Origin: Nannobrachium achirus
Taxonomy: Eukaryota > Chordata > Actinopteri > Myctophiformes > Myctophidae
Length of the DNA stretch: 64,000 bases
Direction: 5' to 3'
Assembly: GCA_963921795.1 (NCBI GenBank)
Contig: OY997655.1
Location: 8,932,166-8,996,165, forward strand
Made by a program: the position numbers and the translations under genes. Below are positions 20,461-31,319 of this stretch, piece after piece (position 1 is the stretch's first letter; each line of letters opens with the position of its first letter). The notes beneath the pieces were generated by a model. The model was not told the origin of the DNA and did not search any database. It saw only the letters and a program-made list of their open reading frames with translations.

Positions 20461-21129
20461 TGTCTCTTCACTGGACCACTATCGCACACGTTCCATTCCG
20501 TCTCACTCCGTCTCAGCGGGCATAGCATAGCCAGCGTGGAGGCGCAGAGGCGGCCGCAGATACCCAAGTGTGATCTCGCTTCCCTTAGATAAAACACTGA
20601 CTAAAAAACAAAACAACTCCCGACAACAAGAATTGCTCATCCGTAGGTTCCTTGTCCATTCACGGACAGGCAGCCCATCAATCTCCAAGCAGTCACCACC
20701 GTATTAGTCCGGTAAAATTAAGGCAGAGGTTGGACAAAATTGTATTATTTAGTTTTTCAACTGATTCTGTTAGGAAATTACTAGGTCTACTAGCCAGGAT
20801 AAAAAATCTACCATGATCTGCTCACTGCAAATACCCACAGTGGCCAAATCAAGTTGGGCTCCCATCCTACTTAAAAAAATCTGTTTTCACGTAGGATGTG
20901 AGGGGTCTAACTAGGGGTTTGTCATGATGCTGAATCCATTGCAAGCATTTGTTTTGCCCAAAAAAAACATTCATTGGCCCCAGAAAACGCCAACAAAAGA
21001 TGATTTTTTTTATGACTCATCACTTTTCATTCGTCTCCAATAGCGTTTGAGAGATACTATGACGATCTGAACAACGATAAAGTTATAGATATTTGCAAGT
21101 GCCATCTCATGTTTTGAGAGGGGTCCTCC
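20461..21129. other. Non-coding spacer
   Basis: No gene, paired ends or motif beyond the short duplication noted for the preceding element. Confidence 0.4.
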
Positions 21130-22140
21130 CTTACTATGTTCCCCAGGTTCTATGTTCCCCAGGTTCTATGTTCCCCAGGTTCTATGTTCCCCATGTTCTA
21201 TATTCCCAGGTTCTATGTTCCCCAGGATCTATGTTCCCCAGGTTCTATGTTCCCCAGGTTCTATGTTCCCAAGGTTCTATGTTCCCCAGGTTCTATGTTC
21301 CCCAGGTTATATGTTCCCCAGGTTCTATGTTCCCCAGGTTCTATGTTCCCCAGGTTCTATGTTCCCCATGTTCTATATTCCCAGGTTCTATGTTCCCCAG
21401 GATCTATGTTCCCCAGGTTCTGTTCCCCAGGATCTATGTTCCCCAGGTTCTATGTTCCCCAGGTTCTATGTTCCCCAGGTTCTATGTTCCCCAGGTTCTA
21501 TGTTCCCCATGTTCTATATTCCCAGGTTCTATGTTCCCCAGGTTCTATGTTCCCCAGGTTCTATGTTCCCCAGGTTCTATGTTCCCCAGGTTCTATGTTC
21601 CCCAGGATCTATGTTCCCCAGGTTCTATGTTCCCCAGGTTCTATGTTCCCCAGGTTCTATGTTCCCCAGGATCTATGTTCCCCAGGTTCTATGTTCCCCA
21701 GGTTCTGTGTTCTCCAGGTTCTATGTTCCCCAGGTTCTATGTTCCCCAGGTTCTATGTTCCCAAGGTTCTATGTTCCACAGGTTCTATGTTCCACAGGTT
21801 CTATGTTCCCCAGGTTATATGTTCCCCAGGTTATATGTTCCCCAGGTTCTATGTTCCCCAGGTTCTATGTTCCCCAGGATCTATGTTCCCCAGGTTCTAT
21901 GTTCCCCAGGTTATATGTTCCCCAGGTTCTATGTTCCCCAGGTTCTATGTTCCCCAGGTTCTATGTTCCCCAGGTTCTATGTTCCCCAGGATCTATGTTC
22001 CCCAGGTTCTATGTTCCCCAGGTTCTATGTTCCCCAGGTTCTATGTTCCCCAGGTGCTATGTTCCCCAGGTTCTATGTTCCACAGGTTCTATGTTCCCCA
22101 GGATCTATGTTCCCCAGGTTCTATGTTCCCCAGGTTCCGT
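21130..22140. repeat. 16 bp minisatellite, about 62 copies
   Basis: The unit is CCCCAGGTTCTATGTT, with sporadic variants (GGATCT, GGTTATATG, CCAAGG). Because the unit is not a multiple of three and lacks stops, all three plus-strand frames stay open for more than 1 kb. These frames are a by-product, not genes. Confidence 0.97.
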
Positions 22141-22212
22141 GTTACCCACTTCCCAGGTTAGCATTCACCAGCGTTGGCAGGTTAGCATTTCACCAGGTTA
22201 GCATTCACCAGT

Positions 22213-22252
22213 GTTAGTTTTACTGAGGTTAGGGTTACGGTTAGGTTTAGGT
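22213..22252. repeat. Degenerate telomere-like GGTTAG repeats
   Basis: GAGGTTAGGGTTACGGTTAG with further TTAGG words, following the AGGTTAGCATTCACCAG units. Similar tracts are at 24288-24366, 29348-29372 and, inverted, 29503-29552. Interstitial decayed telomere-like repeat or part of a common repeat; not a chromosome end. Confidence 0.6.
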
Positions 22253-22481
22253 GGTAAGTGGGGAACATACAGTATTTACGGTCAGCTGGCATTTCGCCTA
22301 CCCTAAATCTAATTCCTGGCTACTGCTCTGTGTCTGTCTGTCTGTCTCTCTTCACCGGACCACTAGCTCCAACACTCCGTTCCAGCCCGACTGGGTCCCA
22401 GACAGGGTTTGCCAACTACCTGAATTTCAAATAAGGCAACAATCACTCGGTCAGGCATGGCTTATTTCTAAGGAAAATAAG

Positions 22482-23283
22482 CAGTGGTGGAAGAAGTATT
22501 GAATGTGTTTACTTAAGTAAATACTAAATACGTATCCATACCAAGGTTGAAATAATCTGTTACAAGTAAATGTCCGGTGTTGAGCTAGGGTCACACCAAA
22601 CTTTGGTTGCCGGCTTATAAACTCTTTTTGAGCGCAGCATTTTTTTTTTTTTTTTGCAGACAGTTGATTCTAAAAAGCAGCACATTCGGTCCCAATAACT
22701 ATAGTGACCCACCTTTCACTCACTTTCAGGACACTCCTCTCGAAGATGGCGAGATCTCTAACTGCACAGCAGAGACAGAGGGAGACGGAGGAGCCTCGCC
22801 CCAAAGCTCTCAACACACGTTCTGTAGCAACAACCAGTTGTCTCTGCGAGTTGGAAAGTCTGGTGACACAAGGTTAGTTTTCCCTGAATCTTTTTGCTTT
22901 TGGTACTTTAACCCAGCCAGCAACGTCAGGACCTGGACCAATCAGTGACGTCTCCATTGTGGGGATGATCATTACCAGGACGTCATATGGACTTTTTTTT
23001 TGTTTGACAGGATTATTGTTATTGTTTGTAATGTTAGTTGAAATATGGGCATATAAGGTTATATTCTGGAACATATCTAACTAGTTATGATATTATCTCG
23101 CCTAGAATATCACCTGATTTCAACCAACATGAATCCTGTCAAACTAAAAAGTCCATATGACGTCCTTATAATACTTAGGTAAATACTTTTACCTAAGTAT
23201 ATTTTGATTACCAAACCTTTACTTGTAACAGGTTTTTAATTAAGTAAAATAAATAGATAATAAGTACTTTTTCCACCTCCTTT
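22482..23283. mobile_element. Possible non-autonomous element with CAGTGGTGGAAGAAGTA-type ends
   Basis: It starts CAGTGGTGGAAGAAGTATTG and ends AAGTACTTTTTCCACCTCCT, which can pair. The ends carry repeated AAGTAAATACT/AGTATTTACTT words. The interior contains the exon-like stretch 22730-22872. Confidence 0.5.
22730..22872 (+). other. Exon-like segment with splice-site consensus at both ends
   Basis: A 143 bp stretch preceded by CTTTCACTCACTTTCAG (acceptor-like) and followed by GTTAGT (donor-like). Two frames are open; one begins with ATG at 22745 and reads MARSLTAQQRQRETEE. It may be a real exon, or chance splice signals inside a repeat; no protein family is recognised. Confidence 0.3.
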
Positions 23284-23634
23284 AAGAGAGGCACAGCCTG
23301 CGTCTGATCTGCTAAAACCAGGTTACATACAGATAGAGTGAAATCAATGGAGGTCTGACAGTCTTGGTTTCATCCCACTGTCTTTGATCATGAGTGGAGA
23401 TAGACTGTCTATTGCCAGCTCTCGGCTCAGAGACAGAGAGATAGCTGCATTATAACCGCCCTATTTTGTGGAAAGAGCTTCAAACAAAAACTATCGCACC
23501 ATTAAAAAAAAAACACCATGAATAAATAATGCAAAAGGGCTGTGTTTCTTCACAAGCATGAATTTTAGATCTGACAAAGGATCTAAATGTTAGATAAACA
23601 TTGGATAAGTGTGCCTAACACGTTCCCCGACATT

Positions 23635-23759
23635 TTAAAGGACAACTTGTTTTTTTACAACAAGGGTTCATATTTTTGATTGTAATTAGAGAAAAGAAAA
23701 GATGAGTAGGCTATTAAAATGTGAATCCTTGTTGTTAAAAAAACAAAGTTGTCCTTTAA
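23635..23759. mobile_element. Short TTAA foldback element (AAGGACAAC ends)
   Basis: TTAA at 23635-23638 and 23756-23759; ends AAGGACAACTTG and CAAAGTTGTCCTT. The inner parts AACAAGGGTTCATA and GTGAATCCTTGTT are inverted. A 125 bp relative of 10708-11167. Confidence 0.8.
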
Positions 23760-25339
23760 ACGATTCCCGCCTTGTGAAGTGCAGCGGCCCCGTTAACACG
23801 TCCAGGGAGGTGTTAACTGGTTACCATGGTAACCAATAGCCAGAACGATACCGCAGGCGGGAGTGTGAGGGAAAAGACTCAGTTTCCCATGATACCTCGC
23901 GAAGTACCCATCCGGTGACATCCGGCTGTCCATTGAATTGTATTCATGGGTTGCATTTGTAGTCCTACACCGGCCATTTTGAGGACCAACACATGTATTT
24001 TGATTAACATAGAACATTGGTTCTATGCCAATTAGACAAATTGAACACCTGTGTTGGTCCTTAATATGTCCGGTTTAGGACTACAAATGCAACCCATGAA
24101 TTCATCCTGGCTGCAGAAAAAATGATCTTGATCTTCTTTTCTCATATCGTGCGTTTGGTCAAAACAGCCTGTTGGACCATAACTGACACACGGATCATCA
24201 CGGTTGTATTTGTTTCTTCTCCGCGTGAAAGAGGGGACTGCCCATAAGTCAGAAATCTCATTAGTCCTACATCTCATTAGTCCGAATTTAGTTAGGGTTA
24301 GGTTTTAGGGTTAGGTTTAGGCATAGTTTTACTGAGGTTAGGGTTAGGTTTAGGTTTAGGTTTAGCCATAGTATTTTTCACCAGGTTAACCCTTTTTGTG
24401 CCTATCCCGGACAAGTTTGTCTATTTTTCAATCCAATACAATGTTTTTTTAGCTATTTTACTTACCCTGAGCTGCTTGTAGAGATGTGGGTGGTCTTGGC
24501 TCGTCCTACGCTTTCCAACGAGTGATTTTAGATGGTCCGACGATTTATTCCATTGAAAATGGTTTAAAAAAAAGTTTAGAGCCCCCCCCAAAAAACTCAA
24601 TCTATACTGTCGGCGGCGCAACGTATTCCGGGGTGCCTATCCCGCTCTAGTCCGGGATATTTAATCAAATGAATTAATCAATCGGAGGCCTCAGCGAAGC
24701 CCCGGTCTAATTTTCCATCCATGCCCGGGGCCGCGATTCTGTTAACATCGGCCCGTAATCGGGCAACGCTGCCGCACCGCGCCGCCCACTCCAATACAAA
24801 CTCACATCTTTAGAGAAATTTTTCTCTGAACTGTGTTCCCAGGGCAGCGACAAAGTTTTTTTGCGACTAAAATAGCTTCAGATCGGGCTTCTAAAAAATA
24901 AAGAAGCTAATAGCTAACTTCCTCCGGTCTTCATCCATAACAGTGTTTGCAGTGAAATCCCAAGCCACTACTGCCTGTGTCGACGGAAGTTAGAGCGAAG
25001 GCCTATACAGAAATGTCTGGCACTCTAGCGGCACCTTGTGACCCCTGGCATTAAATCAGTTAACATCACCAGATTCTGACTAATGGGATGTACTGTACTG
25101 AGCCTATTGAGATCGGCAGATTTCACCCAAGTTGTTTTCATCTCACTCACTTCACGCAGTCTACTGTCTTCACACATTTAGGAAAACATAGGCATATGCA
25201 TAGCATAACATTTGGAATGCAAGACAGTAACAAGGCAGCAAATCGCAACCGCCCCTTAGTAGCGGGCAGTGGAAAATCACAATGAGTATGAGTGACATGA
25301 GTGATCTGGGCAGCTTGCCCCAGGAAATGTGCCAAGCTC
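23760..25339. other. Spacer without a supported gene
   Basis: 24288-24366 is telomere-like (GTTAGGGTTAGG and GGTTTAGG words). 23935-24085 has an inverted ATTCATGGGTTGCATTTGTA/TACAAATGCAACCCATGAAT pair, a foldback. CpG is fairly frequent at 24650-24800. Confidence 0.4.
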
Positions 25340-25348
25340 AATCGGCAC

Positions 25349-26014
25349 TAGCTCTGGTCCATAGCGTTAGTGGAGTTCTCCCTAACGCTATGTTCCTCTA
25401 CCTCCGTATTCCTTGGCAAAACCGGAACACTCCGCCGTCTGGTCCAAAAATAACAAAAACTGTTTCGCCCCTCATCAAACCAAAGGTATCAGTGGACAGT
25501 TGAAAGCTTACTCTACTTAGTGGACGAGGTCTGAGCCCCCCACCACACGATTAAAATACATTTCTAGGGCAAAATGAAAAATATTCCACCGGATGGAGAC
25601 GCTCTTCCAGGTTTTTACGAAACAGCGCTTCCAACGTTGCAGAGTTGAATAAACACCCAGTGAGACTAATGCTCATTGTAATTCGGTCCTCTGACCTGCG
25701 CGGCAGTAGTGAGTTGGCACCTTGATGGCGACGACAAATAGTGAAAAACGAGAAGAAATGGAGTCTCCATCCGGTAGAATATTTTTCATTTTGCCCTAGA
25801 AATGTATTTTAATCGTGTGGTGGGGGGCTCAGCCCGCGTCCACTAAGTAGAGTAAGCTTTCAACTGTCCACTAATACCCTTGGTTTGGTGAGGGGCGAAA
25901 CAGTTTTTGTTATTTTCGGACCAGACGGCGGGGTTTTCCGGTTTTGCCAAGGAATACGGAGGTAGAGGAACATAGCGTTAGGGAGAACTCCACTAACGCT
26001 ATGGACCAGAGCTA
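25349..26014. mobile_element. Mutator-like foldback element with 9 bp target duplication
   Basis: Two arms of about 255 bp, beginning TAGCTCTGGTCCATAGCG and ending with the inverse, enclose a ~150 bp loop. AATCGGCAC flanks it at 25340-25348 and 26015-26023. Long inverted ends with 9 bp duplications are typical of Mutator-like elements. The arms differ at scattered positions only. The mirrored 66-73 residue frames in each arm are not genes. Confidence 0.85.
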
Positions 26015-26023
26015 AATCGGCAC

Positions 26024-26851
26024 CAACAGTAGGAACAATGAGAATTCGAACAAATGCCATGGCACCGTGAAAGAAAAGATGTTCATCGGACAGTTTTTAC
26101 TATGGTGAAAGAAATGCAAATGCCCAAAGTTTCCGTGCCATACCTGAAGGCAGCATTTAAACTCTCCTGAACTTGAATGCAGCTTCTTATATTGAAAGAA
26201 TTGTCCTCTCTGTGTAGAAATCTAGATGCTGCATGCCACATCTCCAGTATTCACTTGATTATGCTTAGTTCGGTGTGGTATCAAGCGTTGTGAGCTTGGA
26301 GGTCTGCTATTTTCACCAAAAGGCCCTTTTAGGGCCTTTTGCGAGGCGTTGTGTGCTTGTAGATCTGCTGTTTTCACTATTTTAAATCGTTTTTAAAATG
26401 ATAAATACAATACTGGCTTTCAAGCGGTTTCAAGGGGCACACTTGACCCTTCTCAGGGACACACCAAAGGTCCCCAGGCACAGAATGTTAGAGTCTAACA
26501 TTCTCTGCATTTCCCTGTTCCCAACAGAGACGATATATGCAGCTGTGGGGTTGAGCCCGTCTTAATTGGACAGATAGGAGGAACGTAAACATCTCTGAAG
26601 CCATAGCGCTCGGGGAGGATCTCTCCAACGTACGTCACTTAACGGCAGAGATTCCATTGCTCTGCTTTTTAGCATGCTCCGCCACAACTCCGCGCACTGA
26701 CGTAAACATTCACATTAGGATGATGTTATGCTAATCCTTCAACTGATTATTCTTTTAAGAGTTTATACAAGGTGTTATCTCGCGCCTGAGTCTTTATGTT
26801 ATGTTTACCGATTGCTGTGCTTTTAAAAAAATGTTTATCCCTGTATAATAT
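26024..26851. other. Spacer with decayed hairpin
   Basis: 26280-26372 holds two hairpin-family right arms (GTGAGCTTGGAGGTCTGC, GTGTGCTTGTAGATCTGC) around the palindrome AAAAGGCCCTTTTAGGGCC. No gene is supported. Confidence 0.45.
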
Positions 26852-27072
26852 CGTTGTTGTCGAGTGGAAACCTTGTATGTCCAAAAAAACATTTGTTTTC
26901 TGAAGTAGTGAAAGCAGCCGATCTACAAGCACACAACGCCTCTGGGTGCTTGTAGATCTGCTGTTTTCACTGGTTTTGTGCGACAGTCTCGTATGGTGAA
27001 GCAGGGCTTTGCTTTACAAGAAGAACGTACACATTTGAAACGGGAGATACAAGGTTTCTGCCCCACAGCGAC
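26852..27072. mobile_element. T-type element with central hairpin
   Basis: Ends CGTTGTTGTCGAGTGGAAAC and GGTTTCTGCCCCACAGCGAC; hairpin at 26906-26970. No ORF. Confidence 0.65.
26906..26970. repeat. Hairpin repeat, short class B variant
   Basis: GTGAAAGCAGCCGATCTACA and TGTAGATCTGCTGTTTTCAC arms with tip CACACAACGCCTCTGGGTG. Confidence 0.75.
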
Positions 27073-27404
27073 AATCTAATATTTGTATGCAGGGTGTGCG
27101 TATAGTATATTTGTCACTGTTATTTAGTCATTTAGTCACGAGCTGCTGTTAATCCTTTGCATCGCCGCAACATTTATGAAAACCCACGGACTCACTTAAA
27201 CACTTTCTAAATAGCGAAAACTTACAATGTGTCACATTACGATGCCTTGTGAGCTTGTAGCTTGGCTATTTCAAAGCGCAACAAAACATGAATTCTCTTT
27301 TAGTTAGTACTGTTTCTCTTCTCCCCTAGTCCCTCCCGAACATTTTTGTCTAGTTTTTTTTTTTTTTTTTTTTTTATCAAATTGATAATTGCGAACGAAG
27401 GTCG

Positions 27405-27735
27405 CAACGAGTGCCGCGCTGCGAGCTTGTAGATCTGCTATTTTTGAAAAATCGTGAAAATCTGTGCGGAGTCTGAATATTTCAAATCCTTCTAAGGTTT
27501 TTTTGAAAAACCTATGTTTCTATGTCAGTGGTGCTCAAACATTTTCACGTGAAGGACCTCCAAAATGATATGTATTTGGCCACAGACCCCCATCTCAAAA
27601 TATTTAGTTCTAGGGGACCCCCCTCCCCCCAGAAGCAAAATTGGAGTTACAAATGTTTGCTATTTTTCAATAGCTAAAGTATAAAACAATTAAGGCCCCT
27701 CCTCCACCTTGGGCCCGAGTACCTCAGTCCCACAC
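27405..27735. mobile_element. Remnant of a hAT-like element with P-type core
   Basis: A right hairpin half (27410-27445), the CCAAAATGATATGTATTTGG core, then CAATAGCTAAAGTATAAAAC and AAGGCCCCTCCTCCACCTTG, which matches the right end of 9337-9896. The end itself is lost. Confidence 0.55.
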
Positions 27736-28542
27736 AAAGACATGCAGTGACATAACATTTAAATGAAGGAGATACCAGGTTTCATAGACTGTATGCATTT
27801 CCATGTTGATCCAACCACTGCTGCTCAGGGCTGACTGCCAGGCATATTAAAGCCATGCTAACCCTCTAAGGCCCACTGTTGTAATATTACAACGTTTGTA
27901 TTTTATCCAAAAAAAGGTTTAAATCATTTTATTTTAGCTCCCCCTACCACCTAAACATCACCATTGGATTCTATTGTTTAGTATTACAATGCCATTGGCC
28001 ACAATATTTGCATATAAATACCCCCCACAGGGGCTGACATTCACACCTGCCACACCCGCTGACATTCCAGAGTTTTGACGAACAACATCTCACTTTTTCA
28101 TGGAAGCTATTCCTCACAAAAACACAAGTAAAATGCCTGTACTATTTTTTTTGGTGATCATTAGAATGTCTAGAACATGTACATATGTTATTATTGTGAA
28201 AAATATCCCCCATATGTAAATTAGAGCATGATTTATGATTTATGGCTATAAAACCTTACAAAAACATTTTTTTGAAAAAAACATTACATTTTCCTCTTAT
28301 TAGGACTCCTCCAACACCATCTGTTTTTTTTCAATTTTTTATTTCAAGTATTTCTATATTTGGGCATTAGAGGGCTAAACGGCAGCTTAGCGCCACCAGA
28401 TCGAGCCCCCCCCACCGCCCCCCCATGCAAGCATGGAGTATGTAATGACATGTTTTATTTACATGAACACATGGTACAGTATAAATGCCTCTGGTTCCCA
28501 ACATGCAGGTTCCGGGGGACCACCTGGGGTCCAAATGAACGC
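27736..28542. other. AT-rich spacer
   Basis: No gene, paired ends or array recognised. Confidence 0.4.
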
Positions 28543-28914
28543 TTAAAGGGCCAGTTCACCTCTGGGACAACCTGCAAATGAGGGCAACCTCAATGTCTCT
28601 CGAGTATAAATAAAAGGAAGAGAGATCTTATTTAATTGCTGTTTGGGACACGATCAACACAAAAACACAATTTTGTGTTCAATCCGTGTTTTTAGATATT
28701 TTAGTATTTCAGCATGAATGATGATGCATTTTGTATCATATGAGTCATCATGCTTGCATCATATGATGCAAAATGCATCATCATTCATGCTGAAATACTA
28801 ATATATCTCAAAACACGGATTGAACACAAAAAAATAACTCAGGATTGTGCTGATCTTGTCCCAAACAACTATAAAATAAGATCTGGTTGTCCCAGAGGTG
28901 AACTGGCCCTTTAA
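28543..28914. mobile_element. TTAA foldback element (AGGGCCAGTTCACC ends)
   Basis: TTAA at 28543-28546 and 28911-28914. Ends AGGGCCAGTTCACCTCTGGG and CCCAGAGGTGAACTGGCCCT are perfectly inverted and the arms stay complementary to the centre (GATGCATTTTGTATCATATG near 28730). A distinct sequence family from the other TTAA elements here. Confidence 0.9.
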
Positions 28915-28984
28915 CGGGTCTGGAACTCTGAGAGTCTAGCCTACACCAGTAAGACGCCTATAAGGGTGAAATCTGTCTTGGCCA

Positions 28985-29170
28985 TGAATCCCTTTTATGC
29001 CCATATATGGAGATCCCTGCTCTGAGTATCTGATGTCACATAATCCCTTTATGCCCATATATGGAGATCCCTGCTCGGGGTATCTAACATCACTGTGATG
29101 TCACCTGTTATGCCCATATATATGGAGATCCCTGTTCTGAGTATTTGACAAAACGGTGATGTCACAGTGA
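28985..29170. repeat. CArG-type tandem repeat, three units
   Basis: Three ~55-65 bp units carry TTATGCCCATATATGGAGAT followed by CCCTG; perfect CCATATATGG at 29001-29010 and 29055-29064, a longer CCATATATATGG in the third. TGATGTCAC words lie between. The same unit type recurs at 44.1-44.6 kb. Confidence 0.85.
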
Positions 29171-30123
29171 TGTGTCAGGGGAACTACAGTGCCGGGCGTT
29201 ACAGACAGTGAGGGGTTTGGAATAGCCGCACTGGCGTTACATATCAGAGGGGGTGGGGGGGGGGGGGGGGGGGGTCTCCATACCATTCTGTATGGAAGTG
29301 GCAAGTGGGAGGTTTTTGGGTTCTTTGAAATGCTACTGCCCGGAGCTGACAGGGTTAGGGGTTAGGGTTAGTTGATGTCCATCAATCAGTCACCTTAATT
29401 CAAGTGACAGATGCCAAAATGAGGGGTTTGACGATTGTTGGGGACTGTGTCTAACATTTGTTCGACGCAGGGGAATGCTAACCTGGTGAATGTTAACCAC
29501 TATGCCTAAACCTAACCTGGTGAATGTTAACCACTATGCCTAAACCTAACCTCAGTAAAATTAAGATTATACATCTCTGAAACCTGAATCTACGCTATAA
29601 ACCCCAGTAGATTGGGGGTTATACAAGGTTTACCCAACGGTGACAGTATTGTGCTGGCAGATCAACTCTATAACCTGCCTCTTAAATCAGATTAAAGCTG
29701 AACACAGGGGCAGGGAGATCTGGCTGCATCTCCCCTGTAGAGTGGAGCTCATCTGAATAAAGAGACCAATATATTATCCAACTGGACATAACACACCGTT
29801 TACTCTCTAGGCCATTGACCCAGTTTGACAAGTTCGTTTTTTAATGATTTCATTTGTCCTATTGTGTTTTTTCCTCTAGTTTTCATTGTGTTTCATTTTT
29901 GTGTTCTCATTCTGTGTCTTTCTATAACGTTTCACTGCAAAGCTCTTTACTTCAACGGTTTTGTTTTTAATCACTCTATAAATCCAAATGGATTGGGTGT
30001 GAAGGAACACCTGCCGATGGCATGGTACGGCCATGAAAGAGAGCCTGAAATCTGCCGTGCATGACTGTTGGAGCGATGTCCAACTGGTCCCATTTGAAGT
30101 TAGGTTGAGAGGACCGTTTAATG
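29171..30123. other. Spacer with G-run and telomere-like tracts
   Basis: 29249-29275 is a G-run. 29348-29372 and 29503-29552 carry GGGTTAGG or CCTAAACCTAACC words, the latter in a 40 bp duplication with GGTGAATGTTAACCACTATG. No gene supported. Confidence 0.45.
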
Positions 30124-30559
30124 CAGGGGTCTTCAACAGGGCGTCCGGGACCCCTTGGGGGTCCTCAGAGTTACTACAGGGGGTCCTCCAAATCTTTTTT
30201 TCCTTTTTCATATTAACTACTTGAACCCTAGTCGGTGTCCATATTCTGAGAACTTTAGCCAAAAATAGCCGATCTACAAGCTCACAACGCCTCGCAGCGC
30301 CATCGGCTATTTTCGGCAAAAATAGAGGGGAAAAAAGAGCAGAGTAAGTACAGAGTGAAAGGTCAAGTTTATTAAGTATTGACCGTTCAAGTGGTTAAAT
30401 ATCTGAAAACACAAATTGACATGAATCCAAAATACACTGATGATTGTGTTGTCAAACGACAGAACTACAGTATATGGAATCTATGAACAGGTTGTGGGGG
30501 TCCCTGCTTCATCTCTCTCTCAACTAAGGGGTCCTTGGCCTGAACATTGAAGACCCCTG
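30124..30559. mobile_element. hAT-like element, CAGGGGTCTTCAAC ends, damaged hairpin
   Basis: It starts CAGGGGTCTTCAAC and ends TTGAAGACCCCTG, the same family as 6108-6708 in the opposite orientation. The central hairpin (30257-30317) has lost most of its right arm. Confidence 0.75.
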
Positions 30560-30561
30560 CT

Positions 30562-30923
30562 TTAAGGCATTTAGGCCTGAACTCATGTGTCACTTTAGAT
30601 TTGAACCACTTTAACAATTATTTTACGTTTTAACTATTAAAAAAATAGTAGATCTACAATCTCACAGCACTGCACTGCAAGCTTGTAGATCTGCTATTTT
30701 TCCATGTCAAGATCCCCCACATTTACATGTATTTGGCCGCGGACCCCCCATCTCAAGAGATGTTGTTCCAGGGACCACCCAGAAGCAAATATTTGAGTTA
30801 CCAAATGTTAAAAAGATATATTCAAAGACTTGCAAAAATAGCAGCTCGCAGCTCTGTGAGCTTGTATATCTGCTATTTTCCAATAGTTAAAGCATTCAAT
30901 AATTCTAGACCTAAATGGGTTAA
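30562..30923. mobile_element. P-type element flanked by TTAA
   Basis: TTAA at 30562-30565 and 30920-30923; ends GGCATTTAGGCC and CCTAAATGGG. Hairpins at 30640-30702 and, shortened, 30834-30880. It abuts the hAT-like element 30124-30559. Confidence 0.7.
30640..30702. repeat. Hairpin repeat, shortened tip
   Basis: AAATAGTAGATCTACAATCT and CTTGTAGATCTGCTATTTTT arms with a 15 bp tip CACAGCACTGCACTG. Confidence 0.75.
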
Positions 30924-31319
30924 AGTCGCGGTCAAGTTGTTTGGTGGCAGTCTCAACTGGACCACCTTCACGTGAAAACAGTTGGGTTGTTTTCCGAAGT
31001 GCGTCGTTTACCCTCGAGTCATGGATTGTGTTTATTTAACGTGGGCCAGTTGAAACGGGTTCATTTCTTCATCTGTTTTTTTCCATCGCTGAAAAAGTGA
31101 AACAGTTTTGGACAAAACGAGGTTATTTTAACGCGTTCAGACAGAGTGGGCTGCACGGCTGTGTTTTATGTAAATGTAATTTGCCCGTGCAGACAGAGTG
31201 GGCTTATGACTGTGTTTATGTTCATTTAATGTGTTGAGACGGAGTGGGTGGTTGGGATGGTGGCTGCTGCAGCAGAGAGGTACGGTATAGCGCTGTGGGT
31301 GGCAGGCTGTTAGCAAGGG

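Noticed and set aside
21093-22217. Three overlapping plus-strand frames of 340-374 codons
   Set aside because: They are the 16 bp minisatellite read in three phases; the same 16-residue period appears in each frame.
25282-26060. Two similar ~70-codon frames on opposite strands
   Set aside because: They are the mirrored arms of the Mutator-like foldback, one copy per arm.
22213-29552. Chromosome end or telomere
   Set aside because: TTAGGG-like words are short, degenerate and internal, mixed with GGTTAGCATTCACCAG-type repeats.
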